A stretch of DNA of 64,000 nucleotides from Callorhinus ursinus (Eukaryota; Chordata; Mammalia; Carnivora; Otariidae). This document shows, one piece after another, positions 32,440 to 44,400 of this stretch. The stretch is taken from assembly GCF_003265705.1 (NCBI RefSeq), contig NW_020313157.1, positions 2,525,570 through 2,589,569 on the forward strand, given 5' to 3'. The translations under genes and the position numbers were made by a program. The notes beneath the pieces were generated by a model. The model ran no database searches. It was given only the letters and a program-made list of their open reading frames with translations, and was not told where the DNA came from. How positions within the stretch are numbered: position 1 is the first letter of the stretch; each line of letters begins with the position of its first letter.

Positions 32440-32950
32440 TGTGGAAACTGAGGCTGAGCCCACGAGGGGCTGCCCCGGCCTCAGCAACCTGAACGTGGCC
32501 GCCCTAAGGATGAAGCCACCTTCCGAGGCCCTCGCAAGGCCGCCTCCCGTGGAGACCCCCAAGGCGGAGCTGCACCCCACAGCACCCCAGGAGCGCCCAG
32601 GTAACAGCTTTCCCAGAGCGGCGCGGGGCGCTCTGGGAAGTGTAGTCCGGTCCGCTCTCCGGCTCCAGCAACTTCCGCTTCCGGCGGGCACGGACTTCGC
32701 GCGAGGTTTGGGGAAAGACGCGTGAGAACTGCGGCGTTGGTGGTGGATCTGCGTGGCGTCTCCGTGGCGGGTCTGTGGGTTACCATCTTAGCTGTGCTCC
32801 TGTGTGCGGAGCGCCGTTGCAGCCACCAGGCAGAGGTGGGGCTCGAACCTGGACTGAGGCCCCTTCCTGACCTCTGTGGGCGCGCCCCAGACGGGGAAAC
32901 GGGGCAGAGCGTGTTCAGCCAGAGGACAAGGAGAAAGAGTCAAGTGTGGC
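32440..32950. promoter_or_regulatory. Isolated CpG-island promoter with ZNF143-type and ETS motifs
   Basis: A GC- and CpG-rich island in otherwise AT-rich repeat DNA, 8 kb from SEPTIN12 and 7 kb from ZNF500. It has a 16-of-19 match to the reverse complement of the ZNF143/THAP11 SBS element at 32628-32646 (ending GGGAAGTGTAGT). Two adjacent CTTCCG ETS sites lie at 32672-32683. A possible forward donor, ACGC|GTGAGA, lies at about 32722. No known gene start could be matched. An unannotated transcript, an enhancer or a promoter relic are all possible. Confidence 0.55.
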
Positions 32951-33225
32951 TACCGTGTCAGACCTTTAGGATGCCTGGGTTATAATTCCGGGCTAGAATG
33001 CTTTAACCTGGTGCTTCGGGGCTGGGGTTCTGGAAGCAAATGCGTGGGTTCCAGTCTCGTTTCTGTCGCTTCCCGTCTATGTGACCCTCCTCGGAGCGTC
33101 AGGGGTTTTTACTTGTAGAGATCACACTACCCCTATTATTACCAAATTAAGAACAGAGAGCAAATGTGTATTGCCACGTGCTCAGGAATTGGTGGCCAAT
33201 ATTATTATTTCAGAAAGGAGACAGG

Positions 33226-33420
33226 GCGCCTGGGTGGTTCAGTGGGTTAATCGTCTGCCTTCTGCTCAGGTCATGATCCCGGAGTTCCTGGGATGGAGCC
33301 CCTTATGGGACTCCCTGCTCAGCGGGGTGTCTGCTTCGCCCTCTGCCCCTCACCCTGCTCATGCTCTCTCTCTCAAATAAATAAAATCTTAAACAAAAAA
33401 AGAAGAAGAAGAAGAAGAGA
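33226..33420 (+). repeat. SINEC insertion
   Basis: Forward element whose tail has become a short (AAG)n run (33400-33420). Confidence 0.9.
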
Positions 33421-33539
33421 GAAGCAGGCAGGACAAGCTTGGGGCTATGCATTGACCTGGAAGGTCTCAATCTCCTAGGTAAGATAGTGGGCATAGGGCA
33501 TTTGGCAACTCTTGCTGTCTTGAACAACTTCTGCTTTCT

Positions 33540-34060
33540 GCAATGAGAACCCCAAAGGCCACTTCCTGCTTCTGGAGAGCAGCCTTCCTGTCTATGAGAG
33601 AGTCCATTTACCCTGGAGGTGGTAGCAATGATTCCTTAAGCAAACTCTACTTAGGCTCCTCTGAACTCTTCTCAACAAGGTCTTGACTTTGGGACTTCTG
33701 TATTCATAGCAAGAATCCAGCTAAGTCAGTTCAGCCAGAACCCCCACCCTCGATATCTGATTGAGTTCCTGACCCTCCAGCATCCCCCAGGTGATGTCTG
33801 ATCATGCTGGCCTGCCTTCAGCAAGAATTCTACTGGGTTGGTTTAGCTACAGTCTCCCCCTGATGTTTCCTCTTACTAATTTTCCATCCTCCCACACTTT
33901 GGCTATAAAGTCCCGCCTTCCTTGTTGTGTTTGGAGTTAAGCCCAGTGTCTCTCCCTCACTACACACCCCCTTGCATGGCCCCTGCACCTATCTCTGGTC
34001 CTGGATAAAGCTTTCCAATACCATTGTTTGACAAGTGGCATGAATAACTTTCCTGAACAG
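33540..34060 (+). repeat. Possible LTR-like sequence
   Basis: There is a TATA-like GGCTATAAAGTC at about 33900 and, about 100 bp later, GGATAAAGCTTTCC followed by a T/G-rich end, an arrangement seen in retroviral LTRs. Borders and family are not clear. Confidence 0.3.
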
Positions 34061-34316
34061 TGGTTGAGAAGGAAGTGCATTTCTCACTTTCTGTGTCTGT
34101 CACTGTCTCTCACACAGGCTGGCTCTCTGCATGGTTGGCTTCAGCCCTCAGTAGGGCTGAATAGATTTTTGAGGGAAGCTGGACATTTTACCTCTCTTTC
34201 TTTTCCCTTTTCTTGGGCCTCCTGCCATTTTGGAGTAAACCACTGAAGAGAGTATTGAAGCTAAGGAGATTATGGCTTCTGTTATGAGGGGGATGACTCA
34301 CCAGGTGAACTAATGG

Positions 34317-34500
34317 GGTTTTTTTGTTTGGTTTTTTTTGTTTTTTGTTTTAAGATTTATTTATTTTTAGAGAGAGAGTGGGGGGGAGGCGCAGAGGGAA
34401 AGAATCTAAAGTGGACTCCCCGCTGAGCATGGAATCTGATGTGGGGCTTGATCCAAAATCGAGAGTCAGATGCTCAACTGCGTGAGCCACTCAGGTGCCC
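34317..34500 (-). repeat. SINEC insertion
   Basis: Reverse element flanked by GTGAACTAATGG / ATGAACTAATGG. Confidence 0.9.
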
Positions 34501-35117
34501 ATGAACTAATGGTCTTTTTGTGTAAATATTCTCCACCTAAAAGAACAACTGCATCCCTTTCTTCCCTCCTGCTGCATGTTTCTTCATAACACTGTCACCA
34601 CCTATGTCATTCTATTTGTTAGTGTGTGCCAGACACAGGTCAGAAACGTGTCGATGTGTTTTATCTCACACAGGACTTAAAACCAGTCTGAGTCTACATT
34701 CAGAATTAGGAGTTTTCACCTGAACATCCAGATACCAGACTTCTTCAGTCAGACGGGCTGGCAGCAGGGGGCCCATGTCCCGTTACTCCCCACGTCCCTG
34801 ACACTGGCTTCCAGCAGCAGCTGCCATTGTCCCAGCACTGCTGTGTCTCTTCTGGTGGGGAGAGAATCTCCACGCTCGTGTCACTTTCCTACGTGGCAGT
34901 ACAAAAGACCCTGAGATGGACACGTGTTTTAAGAAAAATGGGGGAGAACAAGTGTCTTTGTGGATAGCACGAATGTTCCAGCATGTTGGATGTGCCAGCT
35001 GTCTGTGTTGAAAGGCCAGTCTTGCCTCCCTCCCTGGCCTTGGTCTGGAGTGGGTGGTGGTCTGAGGACCGAGGAGAATCATGGGTCATTCCAAGGACTG
35101 GCAGTGTTTAGGGGTCT

Positions 35118-35482
35118 GGACTGAAATATGTCTCCCCAAAACATATGTTGAAGCCCTAACCCTCAATGTAACTGTATTTGGAGAAAGGATCTATAGGAGG
35201 TAATTAGGTTAAATGAGGTGATAAGGTGGGGCCCTAACCTCGTTGAACTGTGGCCTTTCTAAGAAGAGGAGCCTTATTAAGGGGGATCACTCTGCCATGT
35301 GAGGATATAGGGAGAAGGTAGCAGTCTGCAAGCTGGAAGAGAGCTCTCATCAGGGACTGAATCCACTGACACCTTGATCTTGGACTTCCAGCCTTCAGAA
35401 CTGTGAGAAATCAATGTGTGTAGTCTAAGGCTCCCAGTCTCTATGGTATGCTGTTATGGCAGCCTGAGCAGAACAAGACACC
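35118..35482 (+). repeat. MaLR-type LTR (MLT1-like), forward
   Basis: Starts 'ggactgaaatatgtctcccc' and carries 'atatgttgaagccctaaccc', 'ggtaattaggttaaatgagg', 'atcttggacttccagcc' and 'gttatggcagcctgagca', the order seen in MLT1 LTRs. Confidence 0.75.
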
Positions 35483-36587
35483 TGTCTTCCTTCCCAAGAG
35501 GACCGTGGGAATATTCACCCCATTCTGAGTGATGCCTGGGCTAACCACAAACAGGAGAGTTTAGCAGATGTCATCCCCATGAATAAAGATTTCCAAGCAT
35601 GCCTGGGTCCCTGAATCCCCCTTCTTTCTCCACACTCCAGCCTCCTTTATCCTGGAGGCAGCTCTCCCTGGGAGGAGTGGTCATGCGTTGCAAGGCTGTT
35701 CTTACCTGCCTGCTTGTCATTTGGCCTGCTGGCTGTAGGGATAAGACAAAGTTTCAAATGCTGGGTGGTCGAGGGTATAAACAATGGCTATCTCCTGCCT
35801 CCCTGTTAACTGACATATCCTCTCATCTGTCTCATTTAATAATGGAACCAAAACACAGGCGGACTCCAAGGAGAAATTTCCCAGCATTCCCAGCAAATGC
35901 TCTTTTCCCTCATCCTTTGTGTTAATGAAAATAGTAACAATACTAATGTTTACTGACTGCTTCTAGGTTTCACCCTAGAGTGAACCGTTTTAATGTACTA
36001 GATCGTTCAATCCTCATAAGTGTCCTCTGGGGCACAGGTACTGTCTAGCTCCATATACCACCGTCATCATGTTTGTGAATCAAGTTTGTATAAGGCTGGG
36101 CAGCAGACGTCAATGTCTGAAGAACAAATTCTTCTCATTCATTTTTTCAGTCATTCAGCAAATATTTACTGAGCACCTCTATGAACCAAGCAGATTTGCC
36201 CACTGTTTAGAAAATCAGAGGGTATTATGGCCCCAAGTGGCCCCCTCAAAAGATAACCTTGAGGCAGGACTAGAGTCTTCCGAGAAATCATTCAGATATT
36301 TATTCCAAGACAGGGCTCTTAATACCTGGCTGGTGTTCAGGAGAACCTTAGGGGGGTGGTTGGGGCAGCAGGCCCTGGAGCAGACCTGCCTGAGTTTGAC
36401 TTGGCTTTTCCACTTTCCTGGCTGTGTGGCTTTTAGCAGGGCTGTGCCCTCTCTGAGCCTCAGTTTACTCAACTAAAACGTGGGTCATAATGATATCTAT
36501 ACAAGAGAATCATTGTGAAGATTTAAGTAGCACAATAAAAAAAAAAATCCTGTGGACTTAGGAAGTGTGTAAAAAACATTAGCTTTG

Positions 36588-36769
36588 GGACCCCTGGGTG
36601 GCTCATTTGGTGAAGCATCTGCCTTCGGCTCAGGTCATGATCCCAGGGTCCTGGGATCGAGTTCCGCATTGGGCTTCTTGCTCAGCGGGAAGACTGCTTC
36701 TCTCTCTGCTTGCTGCTCCTACTTGTGCTGTCTCTCTCTCTGACAAATAAATAAAATCTTTAAAAAAAT
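36588..36769 (+). repeat. SINEC insertion
   Basis: Forward element, head CCCCTGGGTGGCTCATTTGG; possible flanks ATTAGCTTT / ATTACAGCTTT. Confidence 0.88.
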
Positions 36770-36810
36770 TACAGCTTTTATTAGTGGCTCATGGAGGCCT
36801 TAGAGTGTAG

Positions 36811-37002
36811 GGGCGCCTGGGTGGCTCAGTTGGTTGAGCAGCCAGCTCTTGATTTCAGCTCAGATCATGATCTCAGGGTCCTGGGATCAAGCCCTGAGTC
36901 GGGCTCCGCACTCAGTGAGGAGTCTGCTTCAGGTTTCTCTCTCCCACTGCCCCTCCTCTCTCACTCTCAAATTAAAAAAAAAAAAAAAACTTAAAAAAAT
37001 GT
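36811..37002 (+). repeat. SINEC insertion
   Basis: Forward element, older 'CAGCTCTTGATTTCAGCTC' subtype with a long poly(A). Confidence 0.9.
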
Positions 37003-37434
37003 AATAAAACACCCATTATATATCAGTTTTGGGGCATGGCACTCTCTGATGACTCTCTTAGATTATTTAGTCAAATTTAACCATTTGACTTGTATATTGA
37101 GTTTTTGTTTCTGTCATTTGGACATGGAAAAATTGCTACCAAAGATGACAACTTTTTGAGGGCTTGATTGTACAGCCTCTTTTCTCCGTCACATTTAAAT
37201 AATAAGAGCAAATAGCTGAATCGGTGCCTCGTATGTGATGACGGAACTGTGCCATTAGTCTGAAGAGATCTTCCCCTCTCTCTTCAGAGAGAAGGATATG
37301 TCTGTGCTGCAAACTTCTGAGTATGAGGCTGCCATTTTAACTCGAACTGTTTTGTAGACTCCATAAACACTATGAAAACAAGCTACCTTTATAAGTGTAA
37401 ATATAAATAGTGATACGTGTGTATAAGTATAAAT

Positions 37435-37795
37435 ACTTTTTTAAAAAAATTTTATTGTTATGTTAATCACCATACATTACATCATTAGTTTTGGATGTAG
37501 TGTTCCATGATTCATTGTTTGTGCATAACACCCAGTGCTCCACGCAGAACGTGCCCTCCTTAATACCCATCACCAGGCTAACCCATCCCCCACCCCCCTC
37601 CCCTCTAGAACCCTCAGTTTGTTTTTCAGAGTCCATCGTCTCTCATGGTTGGTCTCCCCCTCCGATTTCCCCCCCTTCATTCTTCCCCTCCTGCTATCTT
37701 CTTCTTTTTTTTTTCTTAACATATATTGCGTTATTTGTTTCAGAGGTACAGATCTGTGATTCAACAGTCTTGCACAATTCACAGCACTCGCCAAC
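37435..37795 (-). repeat. Carnivore L1 3' UTR, 5'-truncated, reverse
   Basis: Poly(T) followed by TTATTGTTATGTTAATCACC and the C-rich 'catcccccacccccctcccct' block is the 3' UTR of young carnivore L1 elements. The flank TATAAATACTTTT occurs on both sides. Confidence 0.8.
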
Positions 37796-38229
37796 TATAA
37801 ATACTTTTCATTCAGACTGTGAACAATGCTTGGGGCCTTAGTGGACCCATGGACCTCTTACAGGAACTCCACGGCACCAGGTATCCACGACCCACACACT
37901 GAGACCCGCATTCTCCATCTCAGTGTGGCTCAAGGCATGAAATAGAGCCGGTGCTTAGGGAGCATTTGGTATGCACTAGGCATTGTCACTAGCGCTTTAC
38001 AAACAATCTCATCTAATCCTGACCTTCAGCTCTCTGAAGTTGCAGGTATGGCAATCCCCGTTGCACAGGTGAGGAAGGCAAGGCGTACCTAGTTAATATG
38101 TGGTGGAGCCAGGGTTTGAAGCACTGGCTTGGGTGTATGTCTGTGAAGGCCCAAATTCATCCCGATTTACATTTGTTAAGGACTGCATGTTTGTGTCTCC
38201 CCCAAAATAGAATTAAGACTGAAATCCAA

Positions 38230-38429
38230 GGGGCACCTGGGTGGCTCAGTTAATTAAGCATCTGCCTTCAGCTCAGGTCATGATCCCGGGGTCCTGGGAT
38301 CGAGCCCCGAATTGGGCTCCCTGCTCAGCGGGAACCCTGATTCTCCCTCTGCCCTTCACCCTACCTGTGATCTCTCTCTCACTCTCTCTCGCTCTCAAAT
38401 AAATAAATAAAATCTTAAAAAAAAAAAAG
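38230..38429 (+). repeat. SINEC insertion
   Basis: Forward element with flanks AGACTGAAATCC / AGACTGAAATTC. Confidence 0.92.
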
Positions 38430-39839
38430 ACTGAAATTCTAAACAAACCAACACAAAATCCTGAGCAAAGCAGAAATTTGTCCTTTAAATCTCTGTTGGT
38501 TGTAGTCACTGAAAATTGCCCAGACAGGAAAGGACCAGGGCTATGTCAGCCAGGCCTTGGTCACTACATAGACTCGCTAACATACGGCTCTGAGGAGAAG
38601 ATGCCTGGTCCCCTCAGCTAACCAGGAGGGAGTTAGAAAGGGGAAGGCATGGCACAGCTTTGAAAATGCTGACGTCCCCACACCTCTCCACTTCCTTACA
38701 CACAACCCAGCATGCTCTGCAATCAGATCATGGTCATGCAGTCCTATAGAACCTGCTGATTTTCCCTCAGATTCTCCACCAGGCTCTTCTGTTTTCCTCC
38801 TTTTCCCTCTCCCACTTTATTTGTTCTGTCTTCTTCCTCCCGTGCTACATACTTCCTGTGACTTATTCGAAGTTCCCCCTTGCACATTCTCCTCCCAGAG
38901 CAAACTGAGCGCAGGCCTCTTGTGTTCAGTTCTCTGAGTGGCTGCACACTTTGGTGTTAGTTCATTCTAACATCCCTGCCTTATTGACCAGCAACCCCAT
39001 GTTGAAGGAGACACTGAGGCATATATGGTCCTACCTTTCTTCAGGCCCCACCCCAAGGCTGTGGAAGCCTGGGATAGTCCTGAAATCTGCCCTTAAAGAT
39101 GCCTCCCACTCAGGAAGGGGCAGTGTCCAGAATTTAGTCACGGGCAGCCCAGCGTCTTGTTCTGCTCGGCGTGCTCACAATAAAAACTGAATATTGGCTG
39201 TAGTGGGAAAAATGAAACGAGAGGGAATGGAGAGTAGAATGGGAAGAAAAGCTAGTGGGAAGATGGGGTAAGGTGCTAGGTCTGGGGATGCCAGAGTTGA
39301 AGGACTCATGAATCGCCGGGTCCTTATGTCAGTGACGATGTTTATGAAGCACTTATGATATGCTAGGCAGGTAACCCTCACCATGACCCTTCACCTGCTT
39401 AAAGGCCAGGCTTAGTCTCTCCCAGGCTGGACAGCAACACCAGGGACCGGCTGTCTAGTTACCTCCTGTTCGAGGTGCCCGCTTGTTACAAAGCAGAGCC
39501 CAATAAATATTTGTTGATTAAATTAACAAATAAAAGAACCAAGATGCCCCAAGCAAGTAACTTTCTGGGTCTTCATTAACTAGTCTCTAAAATTAAGGAG
39601 GTGGACTAGCATAGATGCCTGGGTTCCAACCTCATGCCACACTTACAGAGTATGTGTGACCTTGGGCAGGTCATTGAACCTCTGTGTGCCTCCTTTCCTC
39701 ATCTATAAAATATTGCTAAAAGTACCTACCTCCCACGATAGTTTTAAAGATGAATTGTTAATAATTGGTAAGTACTTAGAACAGACAAAGTACGCTGTAA
39801 GTAGAAATGTAAATTCACAAGTCCCCTCCCACAGTGTAC

Positions 39840-40420
39840 TTTTCTCAGGCCAGGGGAGGGCGGATGGAAAGGACGCGGGGGGAATGGCCCAGAACCTTCG
39901 GAACCGCGAAACCCTGGCCGGCTCACTGACAATGCCAAGACTACCTTACCCACAATGCCTCCCGTGGGCCCGCCCACGCGGTCTCATTCTCATCCCCTTA
40001 CAGCTGGTGGGCCAGCAGTTCAAGAACTACGTTGCCCACAATGCCCCCCGTTGACCGGCGTATGCCGGCTCATTCCCACACTCGACAGCCAGCTCGGCCA
40101 ATGGGGCGAGGACTATATTACCCACAGTGCTCCGGTGGGCCCGCCCACAGCGGGGTGAGCCCGTGGCTCGTTAGGACCAGTTCGCTGTGTTCGTTCTGCG
40201 GGTTTGTTGGTCTCGTTGTGGACAGCCTACCGGCTGTACCCCCCGCACCTACGGTCCTGCTTCCAGCCCGGCCTGCCGCGCTGCCGGTGAGTGCGGGCTC
40301 GGGGTCCCGGCTCGAGCTTCCATCCCGCGGCCCGCGTCAGAGCCCGGGTTTGTGCTCTGCCTGGGCCACCGCTCACCCTCCACCTGAGGGCGAGACCGGG
40401 GAACGCATCCGGGCCGGGGA
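39840..40420 (+). promoter_or_regulatory. ZNF500: ZNF500 promoter with 86-bp repeat and non-coding exon 1
   Basis: A CpG-rich region holds three ACTAC-type ZNF143/THAP11-like motifs at 39940-39958, 40026-40044 and 40112-40130, exactly 86 bp apart. A CCAAT box lies at about 40098-40102. The probable non-coding first exon runs from near 40150 to 40286, ending GCTGCCG|GTGAGTGC. Its text resembles the usual untranslated exon of KRAB/SCAN zinc-finger genes. The transcription start is not read directly. Confidence 0.7.
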
Positions 40421-40691
40421 CTCCCAACCTTCCCAGCACCCTGGAGTTGGAGAGGCCGTGGTGACCATACAGGCGGGGGTACCCGGGTGGCCTTCGAGGC
40501 TTGCCGAGCCTAAAATCGGAGGTCGGGTCGTGACAGAATCTGCGTCCTCCTGGGCAGAGGGGGCCCTGGTTCTCACCGTATTTCCAAAGGGACCCCAGCC
40601 CAAACGGGCCTACCGTGATAATGAAAACCGCATTTCTCGAACTCTGACCCCGTCCCAGGCAATGCGGAAAACCCTTTCCAAAATCGGTTTA

Positions 40692-40889
40692 GGGGCGCCT
40701 GGGTGGCTCAGTCGTTAAGCGTCTGCCTTCGGCTCAGGTCATGATCCCAGGGTCTTAGGATCGAGCCCCGCATCGGGCTCCCTGCTCCGCAGGAGGCCTG
40801 CTTCTCCCTCTCCCACTCCCCATGCTTGTGTTCCTGCTCTGTGTCTCTCTGTATCAAATAAATAAGTAAAATCTTTAAAAAAAAAAAAA
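40692..40889 (+). repeat. SINEC insertion in ZNF500 intron 1
   Basis: Forward element flanked by ATCGGTTTAG / GTCGGTTTAG. Confidence 0.92.
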
Positions 40890-40944
40890 GTCGGTTTAGT
40901 CCTCTCAGCAGCCTATGTGTAGGGATACCATTCTCTCTACTTTT

Positions 40945-41145
40945 TGTTTTGTTTTGCTTTTTTAAAGATTTTATTTATTTATTTGACAGGGAGAGAGAGA
41001 GCAGGAGCAGGAACACAAGCAGGGGGAGTGGGAGGGGGAAAAGCAGGCTTCCTGCTGAGCAGAGAGCCGGATGTGGGGCTCCATCCCAGGACCTTGGGAT
41101 CATGACCTGAGCAGACACTTAACAACTGAGCCACGCAGGTGCCCC
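40945..41145 (-). repeat. SINEC insertion in ZNF500 intron 1
   Basis: Reverse element flanked by CTCTCTACTTTTTG on both sides. Confidence 0.92.
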
Positions 41146-41434
41146 TCTCTCTACTTTTTGAATGAGGAACCAAGGCCTCTAACTTGCCTGAGAGTAAACA
41201 GGAGGGTAGCAGCAAGAACGCCTTGATTTACCTCAGTCCTTTTCTTTTGCCAAAGAGGGTGAGTTGGCTCTGGGGCAAGAGCAAGCATTATGGGTAGATG
41301 CTTATCTAGCCCTAACACTGCACCCAAATGATTTATTGTTTCTCCACAGAGCCCTGCAAACATCATTTCCAGTGTCCGGCCAGAGAGACAAGTTTGAGCC
41401 CTGAGACACAAGAAAGCAAGACCTGCCCCAGACA

Positions 41435-44400
41435 ATGGCAGCCACACCTGGTCTCCAGCCTCCACCACCCCTGGAGCAAGACGAGATCCTGATCGTGAAG
41501 GTGGAGGAAGATTTCTGCTGGGAAGAGGAGCCCTCCCTGGAGTCGGAAGACCCCAGCCCTGAGACCTTTCGCCAGCTCTTCCGGCTCTTTTGTTACCAGG
41601 AGGTGGCCGGGCCCCGGGAGGCCCTGAGCCGCCTCTGGGAGCTGTGCTGCCGCTGGCTGCGGCCTGAACTGCGCACCAAGGAGCAGATCCTGGAGCTGCT
41701 GGTGCTGGAGCAGTTCCTGATGGTGCTGCCAGGGGAGATCCAGGCCCGGGTGCGGGAGCAACAGCCGGAGAGTGGTGAGGAGGCCGTGGTCCTCGTGGAA
41801 GGGCTGCAGCGGGAGCCCAGGAAACAGAGGCAGCGGGTGAGGTGGGGGGCAATTTGGCGTTGAGGTGAGGAAACGGGGCCCCCAAGACCTCAGGGCCCTG
41901 CTCTTGAGATCTGCATTTGGAAATCCCTTGGGCTCTGGAGCCACAGGCCTGCCTTGGTCATTGTGGATGGGGGAATTGGGGCTGCCTGCTCCTGTGAATT
42001 GAAGAAGACACTGCAAAGTGTTTCTCAGCCTTGGCTGATGGGTGTAAACCTGTTGACTGAGCACATGTAGCCCCACTAGCTCTCTCTGAGCTGTGTGGGT
42101 TGTTTCATTAACATCATCCCAGCGGCGGTCAGACACGGGTTTTGATGGGAGGGCGGCTGGAGACCTTCCCAGGCAGAGCCCTGGGCATTGACGAGATCCC
42201 AAAATGAGGAGCACTAGGAAGAAAAAGCAGGGGCTGGTGGGTGCCCTGCTTAGAGCCCCCACATGTCCCCAGCCCTCTAGAGCTGTGTCATCCCATGCAG
42301 TGGCAACCAGCCACATATGATTTTTTTTTTAATTAAAACTAAATAAAACGTCAGATGTAGTTCCTAAGTTACACTGGCCCCATTTCAAGGGTGCAGTCGT
42401 CAGATGTCCCTAGTGGCTACTATACTGGATACTAGACAGTGAAGACATAGGACACTTTGTTGTCATGGAAGATTTTGTGGACAGCACTGCTCTAGGGCAC
42501 ATTCCCAGCTTCTAACAGAATTTGAAGAGTGGGAAGTCTCACAAATTCCTTTTGCTTAGATTAGTTTTCCAGATTAAATATTTGGTAGATATGGACAGGT
42601 GGCCTTTCTCCTGTGTTAGTGCCATTGGCCACATACTTTCCTTTTTGTCTAGCAGGATAGACACATCCCCCCAAACTTGATCACAGTGTGAGTTGATTGC
42701 AGTAAGCAAATCCTGCTATCTTGGTGGCCAGCGAGAACTCAGGATCCTTTCCCAGCCCCTCCAGCCCTGGCATTGGGGTTCTTAGCATGGCTTCCCTCTG
42801 TCTCTGTGCACCCCATAACCTCTGAGGACCGTCTTCTCTTAGAGGTGTGCAATGTTGAGCCTGACGCAGGGGTCCCTGGTGCTGGTTTCACAGTTCCCTG
42901 GGGATGTTTCTTGACTTAAGTACTATTGCAGAACTCAGTAAACTCTGAGACCCAAGGTCATCCTAGTCATCTTTGCTACAATTGGGATATAGATTGTTCC
43001 AGAGAACTTGTAGGTGACTTCAAAAAGCATAGCACATGCAATAGTGCGAATTTCTGAAATGAGACCTGATTCAGGGTCCTCCTGGCCCAGGTCTATTGGG
43101 AGCACCGAGGAAGGGAGGGTAAGAGTGTGACAATGACACCAGTGCAGTGTGATGGGGAGAGACTCGGGAGACTCTCTCAGGGACAGAGCAGGTCTCACTT
43201 TGTCCCGTTTGGGAGCCTGACCTCTTCCCAGCTCACATTTCTTCTCCCAGCGTGTCTGGAGGGAAGATTGTGTGGCATGTGGAGGGCCATGGGGGCAGGC
43301 AGGGGGAGGAAGCCCTGGGCGTGGGGGAGGTGAGGCACAGCTGGTTCAGAACCTGGGAACAGGAGGATGGCCAGGGGAGCCTGAGACAGGAGTGGTTGGG
43401 AACCTTGTGGGTTTTCTCCCAGCCTTCTGGGAGCTGGTGGGCAGATCTCTGTCTGCATTCAGGGCCTGGAGGTGCTCCCTGATGATGTACTGTCCCATGG
43501 GACAGAACAGTGCTTGAAACACCAAGTGGAGGCCAGGCCAGAGGAGCTGTCTCTGGAGGAAGGGTCTGGATGCTCCAGCCAGCAGGCCCCAGCCCAATGG
43601 AGCCACAGACCAAAGAGGGGTGAGTAGCCATCCCTCTAGATGAAAGAAGCTCTGTAGGGGAAGGAGGCAGAGGGAAAGGGGTGTCACAGGAGGCTAGGCC
43701 TCTGTGCACATGGGAAGGACACGTTCTTGCCTGGGAGCTGAGTATAGGTGGGGAGTAGTTGTACCTGTCTGGGCCTTTGCTACCGTGTGCACGGATGGGC
43801 TGTGTGGCCTTCTCTGGCAACTCTGTGCTTTTTCCCCAGGCCCAGTGGCCTCCCAGCATCAGGAGATGGCGGCATCGGCCACGTCCTTCGTTTCATCCTG
43901 GTCCCGGGTGAGTGGGTGTTCCTGATCTGCAGCATCCCTGTGTGTCCCCTGCCTCTGTTATGGGAACACTTCTCTCCCATGCCAGGTCCAGCTCTTAGAG
44001 CTCCTCCTTCATGGAATGGCCCCTTTACCCCAACTTTCTCCTACCGAAAGTCTTCTCTTAGATGCCATCTGCGTATTAGGTGTGTCCCAGAGGATTCTGG
44101 GGCTTAATGGTGAGCTGGGGCAATTGCTTCAAACCCAGCCAGGCACTAGACTCTTGGGACTTTGGGTAAAAATATAGGTTCCTCCCCCAGCCCTGGCCTG
44201 GAATTGGAGTCTCCTTTGCTTGTTTGTTTAAATAACAGCTTTATTGAGGGGCGCCTGGGTGGCTCAGTTGGTTAAGCATCTGACTCTTGATTTCGGCTCG
44301 GGTCATGATCTCAGGGTCGTGAGATCGAGCCCTGTATCAGGCTCTGTGCTCAATGGGGAGTCTGCTTGAGATTCTCTCACTTTCCCTCCCTCTGCTCCTT

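Larger units (their letters stand above)
24440..39840. other. Intergenic interval between SEPTIN12 and ZNF500
   Basis: No spliced coding gene could be supported on either strand. The interval is mainly SINEs, L1 ends, MaLR LTRs and microsatellites, listed separately. It also holds the isolated CpG promoter (32440-32950) and the inverted ZNF500-like segment (26744-26922). Non-repeat stretches at about 27300-28700, 34500-35100, 35500-36580 and 37800-39830 show nothing I recognise. Confidence 0.6.

Noticed and set aside
40032..40718. 228-codon open frame over the ZNF500 first exon
   Set aside because: It runs through the non-coding exon, its GTGAGT donor and into a SINE. The Pro/Arg-rich composition is that of a CpG island.
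41363..42316. 317-codon minus-strand frame
   Set aside because: It is the antisense of the ZNF500 SCAN exon. The sense strand carries the conserved SCAN domain.
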